Assembly: GCA_013343275.1 (NCBI GenBank)
Contig: CP046106.1
Coordinates: forward strand, 558,001-622,000
Length of the DNA stretch: 64,000 nucleotides
DNA from: Candidatus Nanohaloarchaea archaeon
Lineage (GTDB): Archaea; Nanohalarchaeota; Nanosalinia; Nanosalinales; Nanosalinaceae
Direction: 5' to 3'
Part shown: positions 7,566 to 16,246 of the stretch, in pieces
How the letters are laid out: each line of letters opens with the position of its first letter
Numbering within the stretch: the first letter of the stretch is position 1
Position numbers and translations under genes: made by a program
Notes under the pieces: generated by a model
The model's database searches: none
What the model was told of the DNA's origin: nothing
Seen by the model: only the letters and a program-made list of their open reading frames with translations

Positions 7566-8456
7566 ATGAAGAAACTACTGGTCTGTCTGTTGCTCTTAGC
7601 ATCTATTTCCACAGCGTCAGCGACCGTTGTGGCTCATGAGAACGTGACTGTGGATCTCGAGGACTCCAGTTTCGATGTGAATTTGGATATCCGGGAGTTA
7701 ACTTCCGATAGTTTGACCTATGTTATTGCATACCCCATAGATAATCTTGAAGCAAAGATTAACGGCGAGAAAGCAGGTTGCTACGTTAAGGACCTGCAGA
7801 TAGGTTCGGAGATACATTGCAGAACCAATAAAACAAGCAACTTCACTGCTCATTTCCGGTTTCAGGCCTCGGGAATTACCTCGGACAGAGAGAGCGTGAA
7901 TTACTTCCAGTATACACGGGCTTTCAGAGTTCCGACAGATAATTATCGGCTTAAGGTAGTACTGCCTGAGGACTCCGGAATAGTTAACGACGAGAACATT
8001 TCACAGCCAGTAATCTCCCCGAGCTATGGCCAGACAGGAAGTGATGGCCAGAGAATCTTTGTGGAGTGGCAGACGAATCCGCGCCTAGGTGGCGAACCTA
8101 TCACATTCAGCATATTTTATAACGAGCCGGAGGAAGATTTCGGGCTAGTACAGTACATAGGTATAGCGCTCTTGGCCGCACTGATTCTGCTCCTTGGATT
8201 CTCAGTATGGAGAAGAATCTCCAAGATAGATATTTCAGAGGCCTACGAAGATCTGGATCAGGATCAGAAAGATATAGTGGAATTGCTGCGTGAAAACGAG
8301 GGTAGCATGCTTCAGAAGGATGTAGTGGATAGTTCAGAGTACTCAAAGGCCAAGGTCTCTGGAGTAGTGTCAGAACTTGTAGATAAAGGTGTTATAGAGA
8401 AGGAGAAAGAAGGTAGAAGTAACAAGCTTAAGATCTCCGACAAGTACAGTTTCTAG
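7566..8456 (+). CDS. Membrane-spanning regulator: exported sensor domain, TM helix, cytoplasmic winged helix
   Basis: I chose the ATG at 7566, giving 296 residues, because it begins a clean signal peptide (MKKLLVCLLLLASISTASA); the open frame reaches further upstream but overlaps the previous gene. Next come a ~190-residue outer beta-rich domain, a TM helix (YIGIALLAALILLLGFSVW, ~residues 209-227), and a cytoplasmic winged helix (DQDQKDIVELLRENEGSMLQ... VSGVVSELVDKGVIEKEKEG). This matches haloarchaeal membrane-bound HTH proteins (DUF7345/DUF7343-like as I recall them). It probably links an outside cue to transcription; ligand and targets are unknown. Confidence 0.75.
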   Translation: MKKLLVCLLLLASISTASATVVAHENVTVDLEDSSFDVNLDIRELTSDSLTYVIAYPIDNLEAKINGEKAGCYVKDLQIGSEIHCRTNKTSNFTAHFRFQASGITSDRESVNYFQYTRAFRVPTDNYRLKVVLPEDSGIVNDENISQPVISPSYGQTGSDGQRIFVEWQTNPRLGGEPITFSIFYNEPEEDFGLVQYIGIALLAALILLLGFSVWRRISKIDISEAYEDLDQDQKDIVELLRENEGSMLQKDVVDSSEYSKAKVSGVVSELVDKGVIEKEKEGRSNKLKISDKYSF

Positions 8457-8457
8457 A

Positions 8458-8748
8458 TCAGTTGCTTACTGCTATGTTCCACCATCTTACGCTACCGTTG
8501 TAGCTCTTTCTGCAGACACATTTCAGTTCGGCAGATTCGTTTACCTTTTCCGGTAAATCTGTCTCAACCTGTTCAGGGGTAAAGCAGTCTACCGTGCCCT
8601 TGAAGCTCTTGTTCTGCATTATATTTGTCTCAAGAGTATCACAGTAACCTGCCTTCATTTCCTGGCTATTACCAGAGATTAGCTCTGCGGATAGTCCTCC
8701 TGCTACTATTCCTGCAATAAGCGCCGTTATCAGCATAAACTTCTCCAT
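8458..8748 (-). CDS. Small exported protein with four cysteines, function unknown
   Basis: The ATG at 8748 gives 96 residues starting with the signal/anchor MEKFMLITALIAGIVAGGLSA; the longer frame to 8811 overlaps the upstream gene. The outer part has cysteines in GYCDTL, VDCFTP and KCVCRK, which could form two disulfides. It is the last gene of a three-gene leftward operon, 4 bases after the thioredoxin-fold protein, so it could be a substrate or partner of that redox protein. That link is inferred from position only. Confidence 0.6.
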   Translation of the reverse strand: MEKFMLITALIAGIVAGGLSAELISGNSQEMKAGYCDTLETNIMQNKSFKGTVDCFTPEQVETDLPEKVNESAELKCVCRKSYNGSVRWWNIAVSN

Positions 8749-8752
8749 TAAT

Positions 8753-9424
8753 TTATTCACCTGTACTATTCGTAAACCGCTCTTCAATATAACCTCTTGA
8801 CCTGTAACCATGTATAACCATTTCCCTGTTTATAACCAGGGCCGGAGGCTCAGAGATATTGTACTGGTGCTTCAGCACACTCACCATTCCATCATCCATG
8901 CTGGTAGGAACCGAGAAAATCAGGAGGTCATCCTGATACTTCTGCTTCAGAAGACTGAGCTGCTGGCCCTGCCTCTTACAGGCCCCACATTCCGATGCCT
9001 GAAGAGTTTCAGTGAAGAAAAGCACAGTATTCGCATTGTAGTCGCATTCCTTCTTTAATTCTCCTACAAACATCCAGTAACGAAGGCCTGAAAGCACGTA
9101 ACGCCTCTTTATCTGCTTGAAATTCCCAGCATTCATGATACTGTTCTTCTGGTATTCCTGAACCTTGTTCAGCCTCATATTGTAGTCTTTGATCATGTTG
9201 GTAAGGCCTTCTTCCATAGTAGAGCAGGACTGCACTTGGTTCGATCTCAGATAGGTAAGCTGAAGGTTCTGGCTCTGTAATTCCACCACGTCCTCATTCA
9301 ACTCTGCCTGCAGCCTCTCCGACCTCCTGTCATCCATAAAGTTGCTGAAGAGAATTCCCAGACTAAACACTAGTACAGTCAGCAGCGCTGCAAACAGGTA
9401 ACGGTATTTCTGTATTTCTCTCAT
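8753..9424 (-). CDS. Membrane-anchored thioredoxin-fold protein with CGAC motif
   Basis: The 223-residue protein has an N-terminal TM helix (~9-29), a coiled-coil region (~32-95) and a C-terminal thioredoxin-like domain. That domain carries C146-G-A-C149 (ASECGACKRQGQQLSLLKQKY) and a cis-Pro-type segment (SEPPALVINREMVIHGY). The anchor orientation puts the redox domain outside, fitting disulfide formation in exported proteins. Similar membrane thioredoxin proteins are common in DPANN archaea. It lies between a GT-C glycosyltransferase and a small cysteine-containing exported protein. Confidence 0.75.
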   Translation of the reverse strand: MREIQKYRYLFAALLTVLVFSLGILFSNFMDDRRSERLQAELNEDVVELQSQNLQLTYLRSNQVQSCSTMEEGLTNMIKDYNMRLNKVQEYQKNSIMNAGNFKQIKRRYVLSGLRYWMFVGELKKECDYNANTVLFFTETLQASECGACKRQGQQLSLLKQKYQDDLLIFSVPTSMDDGMVSVLKHQYNISEPPALVINREMVIHGYRSRGYIEERFTNSTGE

Positions 9425-9426
9425 CG

Positions 9427-10845
9427 CTAATTCACTCTGTATATACTGTAGTTACAGCTTTCACCTTTATCTTGATAAACATTCATATAATTCCTCTCCA
9501 CACTCTGCTCGAAGGCCTGTATTGAGGCCTTGCAGTCCTTGTCTCCCGGGAAACAGTACCAGGCACAGCTGTTTACGGAGATATAATCTGCTGTTCTCTG
9601 GGCGGCCTGATAACTGCTGTTCAGTGTCAATGGAGGTAGAGGATAGTACTTGAAATCGCCGTAAGGCATTATTCCAGCATCGTTCGCAGCCACAGTACCT
9701 GTCAGGTTGCTGTGAGCCTGATAGAAGTCCACTCGGGCCTCATTTACGTACCGGTTCTGGCCGTAAGTAATACCTGCAGAGATCAGAACCGCCAGGACCA
9801 GAAGGCCTGTTACAGCGAGATTTTTCCTGTCAAAGCTAACTCTATCCATTAACTCTCCATCCATCAACTGTTTCAATCCTTCTGCGGAGATCAAGGCCAT
9901 CAGAGGAAGGAACAGCAGCATGAAGCGGGTCTCCTTCCTCGGGAACGAGGCGAAGAATAGGTAGAGCAGCGAGAAAGCTGATGTAAACCCATAGTAACTG
10001 CTTTTCCTGTACTTCACTATGAAGTAAAGGCCTACAGGCAGAAGGATTAGGAATGGATTTACTTTTACGCCGTTGAACATGTAGTACAGGCCGTACATGT
10101 ACGAGCTTTCTGTAGAGGCTGGTATCGAAAAGCCACGTATGAAAGGCTGCAGAAAGCTTCCATAGACATATTTGTTGGCTAAGAGGTAAGGTGTGGCCAG
10201 TGTGAAAAATCCTGCAGTATAGACTGCCGAAGCCTTGAAGGCCTCCATTAATTCCTCTCTGTTGCAGTATACCAGATAGAAGACTGCTGCTGGCCCCACT
10301 ATTGCTGCAGGGAACCTGGTTAGGAATGCAAGGCCGCCTAAAAGGCCTGCTAGATAGATCTTCTTCTTAGTTGCCAGGTAGATGGATGTGAATACCAGGA
10401 AGGATGCAGGTATCCCTGTCAGCAGCATGTTAGTGTAGTATACAAATGTAAATGTGGCTGCAGTTATCCCGGCAGTGTAGGCTGCTGTCTTTCTGTCGAA
10501 TAGATCTTTTACCATTACGTAGACTCCTGTAAGCCCTGTTACTGAGATAGTTACTGCCAGCAGCCTAGTGAATCCTTCGGCCGGCATACCTAGTTTCCAT
10601 AGGGCTCCGAGAACGACAGGTAGCATTGGAGGCCTGAACTGCTCCCACAGCCCGATATTTCCACCTGAGAAAAGTGCTTTGCCCATCCCCCAGTAGATAG
10701 CTGTATCCCATATCAATGGGTGTGTCCAGATTCTGGATAGAATGAAAAGCTGTGCTAGAGCAAAAACAGTTATTATCGATGTAAAGGCCTTGTTACTGTA
10801 AATCCAGTTCCTGATGTTCTCGAAGATCTGACGATCTGCAGGCAT
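9427..10845 (-). CDS. GT-C membrane glycosyltransferase (family 39/ArnT-like)
   Basis: The 472-residue protein has ~10-12 hydrophobic segments and an acidic motif in the first outer loop (HPLIWDTAIYWGMGKAL, ~residues 42-58), the pattern of PMT/ArnT-type glycosyltransferases that use lipid-linked sugars. FRPPMLPVVLG and LARLLAV-like segments fit family 39. It begins an operon with a thioredoxin-fold protein (2-base gap) and a small exported protein. It probably glycosylates surface proteins or lipids; donor and acceptor are unknown. The final ~100 residues form a soluble outer domain with cysteines. Confidence 0.8.
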   Translation of the reverse strand: MPADRQIFENIRNWIYSNKAFTSIITVFALAQLFILSRIWTHPLIWDTAIYWGMGKALFSGGNIGLWEQFRPPMLPVVLGALWKLGMPAEGFTRLLAVTISVTGLTGVYVMVKDLFDRKTAAYTAGITAATFTFVYYTNMLLTGIPASFLVFTSIYLATKKKIYLAGLLGGLAFLTRFPAAIVGPAAVFYLVYCNREELMEAFKASAVYTAGFFTLATPYLLANKYVYGSFLQPFIRGFSIPASTESSYMYGLYYMFNGVKVNPFLILLPVGLYFIVKYRKSSYYGFTSAFSLLYLFFASFPRKETRFMLLFLPLMALISAEGLKQLMDGELMDRVSFDRKNLAVTGLLVLAVLISAGITYGQNRYVNEARVDFYQAHSNLTGTVAANDAGIMPYGDFKYYPLPPLTLNSSYQAAQRTADYISVNSCAWYCFPGDKDCKASIQAFEQSVERNYMNVYQDKGESCNYSIYRVN

Positions 10846-10922
10846 GTTAAAGAATTTCTGCAGTAACCCACATAAATCCTGCGCCCATCAAAGGAGAGAA
10901 GATGGGTTTTTGTAAGAAGATT

Positions 10923-12095
10923 TTACTCTTTCTGTATCTCTCTGAGGAATACTGTGGCGTACGAACCTTTTGGCAGGTCGAACTTGACCGTCATCTTGTT
11001 CTTCGCCATGTTCAGAGAGTCATCCCCGATATCCAGTATCTCAAAGTTCCGGAAGTCAGCGAAGGCACGCCGGTAACTCCCTTCAGACCGGAGTTCTGGA
11101 AGGTCTGAAAGTCTGAAGTCGTCCTGTGAAACACCTTCTTCCTCCAGAACTTCCTCCATCAGGTTCTCCGGTTTCTCATCCTTCAGATCTGTTTTGTAAC
11201 CTACAAGAGGGATCTCATAGTCCTCTTCGTACCATCCGTCAGCGAGAAGCTGTGAGAGAACGCGGTTGTAAACCCATGATTGATATGCGTGTATGAAAAG
11301 TGTCTGCAGGCCTTCAGGCAGCCTTTTGATCGCACCTTGATAGTCTTCCGGGTGCTTGGTCAGGTGGTACAGCAGTGTCTTCTCGTACCGATACTTCTTC
11401 GGGAATTTCTCTGCAGCACCTTCGACCTCTCTGGTTTCCCACAGCTCTTCCCTGGTCTTTCTGATGCTCTTGTACTCCTGGTCATAAGGCTTGGCGATAT
11501 ACGTCCAGACGGCCTCTTCATAGTTTCCTTTCAGAAGATGGCGGCCTACCTGATGCGTGATAGGTCGTGTGGAACCAAATCTCTGAGGGCCGAAGTAGTT
11601 AGGGAACTTTCCATCCATTTCATCTACTATCTTCAGTGTTCTGTTCCTGAGATCCTCTATCGGCAGGTTCAAATCCCTGATAGTGATCTCAAACCTGTTT
11701 GCAGACAGGTTGCCTACTCCTATCTTGTGGCCGTATCCTACTACTTCCAGATCAAATTCGTCAGTATATATTCCGCGGATATCCTCTGGATCTACTCCTT
11801 TCACAGAGATATACTGTTCTGTAACCGCTTTCTTGTCCTTGTTACCAGCGTAACCTATCCTGTCCTTCGAAATATGGAGCATGCTAGACAGCTTGTCTAT
11901 AGCATCCATTGTCGTCATGTTCTGTTTCCTGAGCTTGACTATGAGGTGATCTCCTTCCCCTGTCTCGTGGCTCGCAAGCTCTCTAACTACAAAATCGTTT
12001 ACCTGTTCTTTTAGAGCACCGTCTATACCAAAAGTATCTGTATAGTACTCCCAATCCATTTCCGACAAGTTTACCGTAGTATTTTCCATTTCCAT
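10923..12095 (-). CDS. truD: tRNA pseudouridine(13) synthase TruD
   Basis: The 390-residue protein makes pseudouridine 13 in tRNA. The catalytic-Asp segment is GNKDKKAVTEQYISVKG (~100-116), with NYFGPQRFG (~164-172) and HAYQSWVYNRVLSQLL (~270-285) as further family marks. The TRUD insertion domain lies between these last two. It lies 14 bases downstream of Pth2 on the same strand, a neighbourhood often seen in archaea. The start could also be the second Met two codons later. Confidence 0.92.
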   Translation of the reverse strand: MEMENTTVNLSEMDWEYYTDTFGIDGALKEQVNDFVVRELASHETGEGDHLIVKLRKQNMTTMDAIDKLSSMLHISKDRIGYAGNKDKKAVTEQYISVKGVDPEDIRGIYTDEFDLEVVGYGHKIGVGNLSANRFEITIRDLNLPIEDLRNRTLKIVDEMDGKFPNYFGPQRFGSTRPITHQVGRHLLKGNYEEAVWTYIAKPYDQEYKSIRKTREELWETREVEGAAEKFPKKYRYEKTLLYHLTKHPEDYQGAIKRLPEGLQTLFIHAYQSWVYNRVLSQLLADGWYEEDYEIPLVGYKTDLKDEKPENLMEEVLEEEGVSQDDFRLSDLPELRSEGSYRRAFADFRNFEILDIGDDSLNMAKNKMTVKFDLPKGSYATVFLREIQKE

Positions 12096-12109
12096 CTTCT
12101 CAAAACCTC

Positions 12110-12457
12110 TTATTCAATCAAGTTAAGATCTCCTGTTATACTATCGATTTTAGACTCCGGGGCCGGCCCAATTCCCAGAGCAGTTACCGTGCCTGACTGT
12201 ACCTCGGTCAGACCAGCATCTTTCACAAGATAAGCCGGCAAGCCTTCCTCTTTAGCTTTCTGAAACCGAGACTTAATATCTTTATCTCCGATATCCAGAG
12301 CAATCTTCTTCGAACCCCGGGACTCCCATTCCTTTTTATCCTCCCCATCAGCCCTCTTGTAGGCATTAAGGGAGGCATGACAGGCCTGTGCAATAGACTT
12401 GCCTCTGGACATACCGAGGTCCTCTTTCAGAACTATGGCCTGTTTGTACTCCGTCAT
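12110..12457 (-). CDS. pth2: Peptidyl-tRNA hydrolase, archaeal/eukaryotic type (Pth2)
   Basis: The 115-residue protein releases tRNA from stalled peptidyl-tRNA. The Pth2 signature is complete: YKQAIVLKEDLGMSRGKSIAQACHAS (read across 12380-12457 on the minus strand), PAYLVKDAGLTEVQSGTVTALGIGP. The length is normal. It leads the Pth2-TruD pair. Confidence 0.93.
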   Translation of the reverse strand: MTEYKQAIVLKEDLGMSRGKSIAQACHASLNAYKRADGEDKKEWESRGSKKIALDIGDKDIKSRFQKAKEEGLPAYLVKDAGLTEVQSGTVTALGIGPAPESKIDSITGDLNLIE

Positions 12458-12664
12458 GTTATCAGATTTTGTTTTTCGGATTTATTAAATAGGGAAACTG
12501 CGTCCACACCACTACAATACCCAACCAATCTTTATTTACCTTTTGGTGACAACACCACAGGGCTGGGAGGGCGTGGTTTCGAATTATGATTTTTGCCTGT
12601 AGACAGGTAGCAGATTTCCTTTCCGAGCAAGGTTATCTGCCAGGATCAGGTTCTATAGGAACTA
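12458..12664. other. Intergenic region with a structured segment
   Basis: No gene is evident between pth2 and tRNA-Val. A TATA-like tttattta (about 12530-12537) points rightward. Downstream there is a perfect-armed hairpin: gcagat (12610-12615) and atctgc (12635-12640) enclose cctt and aagg arms. Another inverted repeat, accac/gtggt, lies near 12551-12575. A small RNA or a tRNA 3' processing signal is possible, but I could not assign a class. Confidence 0.3.
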
Positions 12665-12738
12665 TGGGTTCGCCCAGATTCGAACTGGGGATCTTCGCCT
12701 TGTAAGGGCGACGTCATAACCAACTAGACCACGAACCC
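12665..12738 (-). tRNA. tRNA-Val (anticodon TAC)
   Basis: The minus strand folds into a full cloverleaf: acceptor GGGTTCG/CGAACCC with discriminator A, anticodon stem TCGCC/GGCGA around loop CTTACAA (U33 present, anticodon TAC), and T arm CCCAG-TTCGAAT-CTGGG. The CCA end is not encoded. No intron is visible. Confidence 0.95.
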
Positions 12739-12818
12739 TCTCTCAGCATTCCGACTTCCGGAACAGTGGCCTATCCGCATTGTAAATAGGGAGAAGTAAT
12801 TCTTAAAATAGGAACGGA

Positions 12819-14684
12819 TCAGATTTCCTTGCCGAGAATCGGATCGTAAACAGTTTCTCCCTTCGAAAAGTACGGATACCTTACTCTCGACACTTCCGAA
12901 CCCTGCAGATGGGAACGGGCCTCTTCCTCCGATACCTCGTAATCGATCAGCTCTTCGGCCTCAACACTCTGCTCATCTACCTCAAGATCCAGCACGGACT
13001 CAGTTACCTCATTTGAGTCCTCCTGGACAAGGCCTTTATCTCGCAAAGTATCTATCACTGCAGTAAACTTCGAGAGATCGATATCAAGCTCCTCAAGTAT
13101 CCCTGACTTCTCTCTTCCCTCTTTCAGCATGCTGTAGACCTCCCTCTCAGTACCTGAGACCTTAGGCCTTTCAGCCTTCACATTATTCTTCACTCCATCG
13201 ACTAGAACCTTCTTCTCATCGTTTTCAAGCAGGTAGAGAGGATAGTAGGCCGGCGAATACTTTTCACCCGTTTCAGACTCCAGCTCGCCGCGTGATTTCT
13301 TTGTCTCGAATACATCTACGCTCTCCTTCTCGACGTAGCTGTCAGAGGTCTGTGTCTCTCCTCCATGCTTCGATTTACGTGTCCTAACATCTGTCATGAC
13401 AGGATACTCGTTTCCAAGCACAAAGGCCACTCCAGGAGGCAATGATTTTATCATGTCCTCTACCTCACTGGTTATCCCCTCGAAGGACTTGGATATGGCC
13501 TTGAGATCGTTTGGATTAGTTACTCGAAGGATAAACTGAGTATTGGCCTGCGAAAGAACGTTTTTGTCGATCCTTGCGGGCCTCTGACTGATCACTCCTA
13601 GACCCAAGCCGAATTTACGGCCCTCCGAAGCAATTTTTCTAAGTATTGGATTTGATATTGTCTGGCCGAAACCTTTCTCCGGTGTGAAGTTGTGGGCCTC
13701 CTCTATCACCGTTATGAACGGAGGAATCTGATTCTTCTTCCTGAGATCAAACAGCTTCTTCGCTAGCAGATATGCAGTCATCTCCGCCGTATCCGGCTCA
13801 ACAGCTCTAAGATTGATGATCGTGGCTCTTCCTGGCTCTACAAGATTTTCCAGATCCATCGGATTATCGGAGAAAAGGCCGGAATCATCCAGCTGCTCCA
13901 GATAGTTCAGCAAGTTCCATTTAGCAGTTGAGTCCTCGTTAGATACTGCATCCATCAGATCGTTGAGGTTATAATCCTCGTCTTTCTCCTGTAACCGTTT
14001 CAGCGCGTTGTAAAGTACTCCCATCTGTGAGTTAGTCAGAGAGTCAGGGATCAGAGTCGTGAGCTCTTTTTTCTCGAAGTTCTTCGAGGAGAAACGGAGA
14101 GGTACAGCGTCAGAGTTGATATCAGTGTTAGGTGAGAACTCCTTGATATTATAGGCCTGTTGCTCTTCGTCGTTCTCCGGATTTTCCTGGCGGAGCGAGG
14201 AGTATTCTCCGTGAGGATCAAGTATAAGCACAGGGAAGTCATCTTCCAGCATCTCCTCGATTAAGACTCCCGTTAAATACGATTTTCCAGCTCCAGTCTG
14301 TGCAAGTACTGCGAAGTGCTTGTAGAAGTCTTCTGCATTGACGTGGATGTCGATACCAGGGTTGGTTTCTAGGGAGCCGATGCGGAGGCCGTCGTCTTTG
14401 AGGCCTAGTGTGTCGGAGATGAGTTCCTGGTCTGCTTTGTATACTATTGAGTCCGGTTCTATTACCCTTCTTGGCGCTTTTGTGAGGCCTTTGTCTCTGT
14501 ATCCGATTATGTTGGCGTGGGCCATTGTTTCGCCGTCTGGTTTTTTGGTTACTTCGTCGACCTGGCCTAGTATCCATTTTTCGTTGCTCTTTACTGATAT
14601 GAAGTCGAATTTTCTTACTTCTTCTACTGCTCGGAATTTGAATGATGAGGTGGTGACTTCTCCTTCGATTGTTCCTAGCTGCAT
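12819..14684 (-). CDS. herA: HerA-type DNA helicase/translocase
   Basis: The 621-residue protein starts with a HAS-barrel (QLGTIEGEVTTSSFKFRAVE). It continues with a FtsK/HerA RecA-like core: Walker A AQTGAGKSYLTG (~148-159), DPHGEYSSL, and Walker B with glutamate FITVIEEAHNF (~325-335). SEGRKFGLGLGVISQRP and SQANTQFILRVTN complete the family pattern. HerA works with NurA in DNA end resection, often beside mre11-rad50; here it stands alone. The last ~150 residues hold a small helical domain and an acidic tail. Confidence 0.9.
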   Translation of the reverse strand: MQLGTIEGEVTTSSFKFRAVEEVRKFDFISVKSNEKWILGQVDEVTKKPDGETMAHANIIGYRDKGLTKAPRRVIEPDSIVYKADQELISDTLGLKDDGLRIGSLETNPGIDIHVNAEDFYKHFAVLAQTGAGKSYLTGVLIEEMLEDDFPVLILDPHGEYSSLRQENPENDEEQQAYNIKEFSPNTDINSDAVPLRFSSKNFEKKELTTLIPDSLTNSQMGVLYNALKRLQEKDEDYNLNDLMDAVSNEDSTAKWNLLNYLEQLDDSGLFSDNPMDLENLVEPGRATIINLRAVEPDTAEMTAYLLAKKLFDLRKKNQIPPFITVIEEAHNFTPEKGFGQTISNPILRKIASEGRKFGLGLGVISQRPARIDKNVLSQANTQFILRVTNPNDLKAISKSFEGITSEVEDMIKSLPPGVAFVLGNEYPVMTDVRTRKSKHGGETQTSDSYVEKESVDVFETKKSRGELESETGEKYSPAYYPLYLLENDEKKVLVDGVKNNVKAERPKVSGTEREVYSMLKEGREKSGILEELDIDLSKFTAVIDTLRDKGLVQEDSNEVTESVLDLEVDEQSVEAEELIDYEVSEEEARSHLQGSEVSRVRYPYFSKGETVYDPILGKEI

Positions 14685-14706
14685 CGTGTATAATCAGCCG
14701 AGTCGA

Positions 14707-14719
14707 ATATTGATAAAAT
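14707..14719. promoter_or_regulatory. Shared TATA region between herA and the 14739 gene
   Basis: One A/T-rich stretch (atattgataaaat) lies ~24-30 bases from the herA ATG (14684, minus) and ~20-30 bases from the GTG at 14739 (plus). It could serve both divergent genes as leaderless messages. Confidence 0.45.
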
Positions 14720-14738
14720 ACTCGATAATTAGGCCGGA

Positions 14739-15233
14739 GTGGGTTTTAAGAAGATAGTCAACAGATTTCTGAGTATGGAAGTAATGGGCCAGGAGATCTC
14801 AGAGGAACTTCAGGAACAGCTCAAGTATGTAGGTATTTCATTTGCGATACTTGTTGTACTGCTTGCTGGCCATAACCTGCTTGCTCCTGACAGCGATCAG
14901 AAAGTAGGTTACACCGAGATCGATGTACAGTGTCTTGGAGTCAACGCTGGCGGTTTCTGTCTTGGTATGCAGAAACAGACTCATACTACTTACAACTACG
15001 ATAACTATACTGAAGTCGAGCCAGGTACCGCGAACTTCTACCGGAGAGTTGAATCCGAGCTCATGATGCAGGCCTACAATATCTGCGATGAGAAGATGAA
15101 TGGCATGGCCTGGACTGACGAGGCCTCTTACCGTAACAGGACTGCGACAGAGTGGATGCAGAATGAGAACGTGACCCTGCTTCCATGTGAGAAGACTTTC
15201 TTCAGGCCTCTTCCAGAGGATACCTCGAGTTAA
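14739..15233 (+). CDS. Small exported cysteine protein, paralogue of the truncated 6875-7084 gene
   Basis: The GTG at 14739 is placed ~26 bases after a TATA box; ATGs at 14775 and 14784 are alternatives. The protein (164 residues from GTG) has one TM helix (YVGISFAILVVLLAGHNLL) and an outer domain with YTEIDVQCLGVNAGGFCLGM plus cysteines in YNICDEK and LLPCEKT. The YTE-C-GG-C pattern is shared with the 69-residue protein at 6875-7084, so this appears to be the intact family member. Function unknown. Confidence 0.6.
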   Translation: MGFKKIVNRFLSMEVMGQEISEELQEQLKYVGISFAILVVLLAGHNLLAPDSDQKVGYTEIDVQCLGVNAGGFCLGMQKQTHTTYNYDNYTEVEPGTANFYRRVESELMMQAYNICDEKMNGMAWTDEASYRNRTATEWMQNENVTLLPCEKTFFRPLPEDTSS

Positions 15234-15275
15234 AAAAATTTCCTTTCCCTAAAGTTTTCTATAGAAGGTGTAAAT

Positions 15276-15773
15276 ATGTCTGAAGAGTTTGAACATGTAG
15301 AAAAGACTTTCGTTGCTTTAAAACCTGATACTGTTAAGAGAGGCCTTATCGGCGATATTATCTCCCGTTTCGAGGATGCAGGTTTCAAGATCTGCGGTAT
15401 GAAGATGGTATGGGCCACAGATGAGCTTCTCGAAGAGCATTACGAGGAGCACGTAGAGAAAGATTTCTACGAGAGGCTTGCAGAGTACATGAAGAAAGGG
15501 CCTGTCGTTGCGATGGTTCTTGAAGGCGTTAATGCTGTTGAGAACATCCGGAAGATCGTTGGAGAGACCGATCCTACTGAGGCCGATCCTTCAACTATCA
15601 GAGGTACTTACGGCCATATCTCGTTCGCTCATGCGGATGGTTCCGGAAGGCTTCACAAGAACCTGATTCACGCATCGGCCGAGCCAGAGGAAGCTGAGAA
15701 GGAGATCAGCATCTGGTTTGAGGACGATGAGATCCACGAGTTCGAGACCGCTCAGGAAGAATGGGTTCGGTAA
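15276..15773 (+). CDS. ndk: Nucleoside diphosphate kinase
   Basis: The 165-residue protein interconverts NDPs and NTPs. It carries KTFVALKPDTVKRGLIGDII at the start and the phosphorylated histidine in NLIHASAEPEEAEKEI (~128-143), where most family members read N-x-x-H-[GA]-S-[DE]. The middle loop TDPTEADPSTIRGTYG matches the family. It is a little longer than the bacterial form, as in several archaea. Confidence 0.92.
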   Translation: MSEEFEHVEKTFVALKPDTVKRGLIGDIISRFEDAGFKICGMKMVWATDELLEEHYEEHVEKDFYERLAEYMKKGPVVAMVLEGVNAVENIRKIVGETDPTEADPSTIRGTYGHISFAHADGSGRLHKNLIHASAEPEEAEKEISIWFEDDEIHEFETAQEEWVR

Positions 15774-15869
15774 AACCCGTCTTTCCTCATTCTTTTCTCC
15801 AATTTTTTCTTCTGCAGTTCACGGAAATGATTTAATCCTTAACGACGAATTTTTCTACTGTGATTATTT

Positions 15870-16121
15870 ATGGCAGATAATAGACTTTACCGTTCAGAGA
15901 CAGATAGAATCCTGGGAGGAGTATGCGGAGGTATCGCAGAAGTATACGACTTTGATCCTTCCGTAGTCCGGTTGATTACTCTACTACTGATAATTACCGG
16001 AGTAAGTCCTCTACTCTATCTGATCGCATGGCTGATCATCCCTTCCGAAAGCGAGGTTAAAGACCGCGAGAACGTGGAAGTAGATCAGAGCCAGCACGAA
16101 GAACCAGAAGACGAAGAATAA
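15870..16121 (+). CDS. PspC-domain membrane protein
   Basis: The 83-residue protein has the PspC domain: RLYRSETDRILGGVCGGIAE followed by a hydrophobic segment (VVRLITLLLIITGVSPLLYLIAWLIIP) and a short acidic tail. PspC proteins take part in membrane-stress responses in bacteria; the archaeal role is unclear. The gene stands alone, converging on pheT, with a repeated hairpin element in the gap. Confidence 0.85.
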   Translation: MADNRLYRSETDRILGGVCGGIAEVYDFDPSVVRLITLLLIITGVSPLLYLIAWLIIPSESEVKDRENVEVDQSQHEEPEDEE

Positions 16122-16180
16122 TTACCGAGGACGTCAGCACTCAAAATCAAACCTCTGAAAGCAGTTGAGCGCAGCGATGC

Positions 16181-16214
16181 TGCTTCTGATGATCGAAATT
16201 TCAGAAGTTCGGTC
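16181..16214. repeat. Copy 1 of a ~30-base repeated element with hairpin
   Basis: The core tgatgatcgaaatttcagaa followed by gttcgg recurs with one mismatch at 42471-42498. The core can fold as cgaa-a-tt around tcag. Both copies lie in gaps downstream of a plus-strand gene and facing a minus-strand gene. Confidence 0.5.
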
Positions 16215-16246
16215 CCGCAGGGTTCATCATCCGCCCTCTATTTTTC

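Noticed and set aside
11280-12014. 244-codon plus-strand frame
   Set aside because: It lies entirely within truD on the other strand and has no supporting signals.
12541-12600. tRNA-like phrase ggtttcgaatta near tRNA-Val
   Set aside because: No acceptor or anticodon stem can be formed around it.
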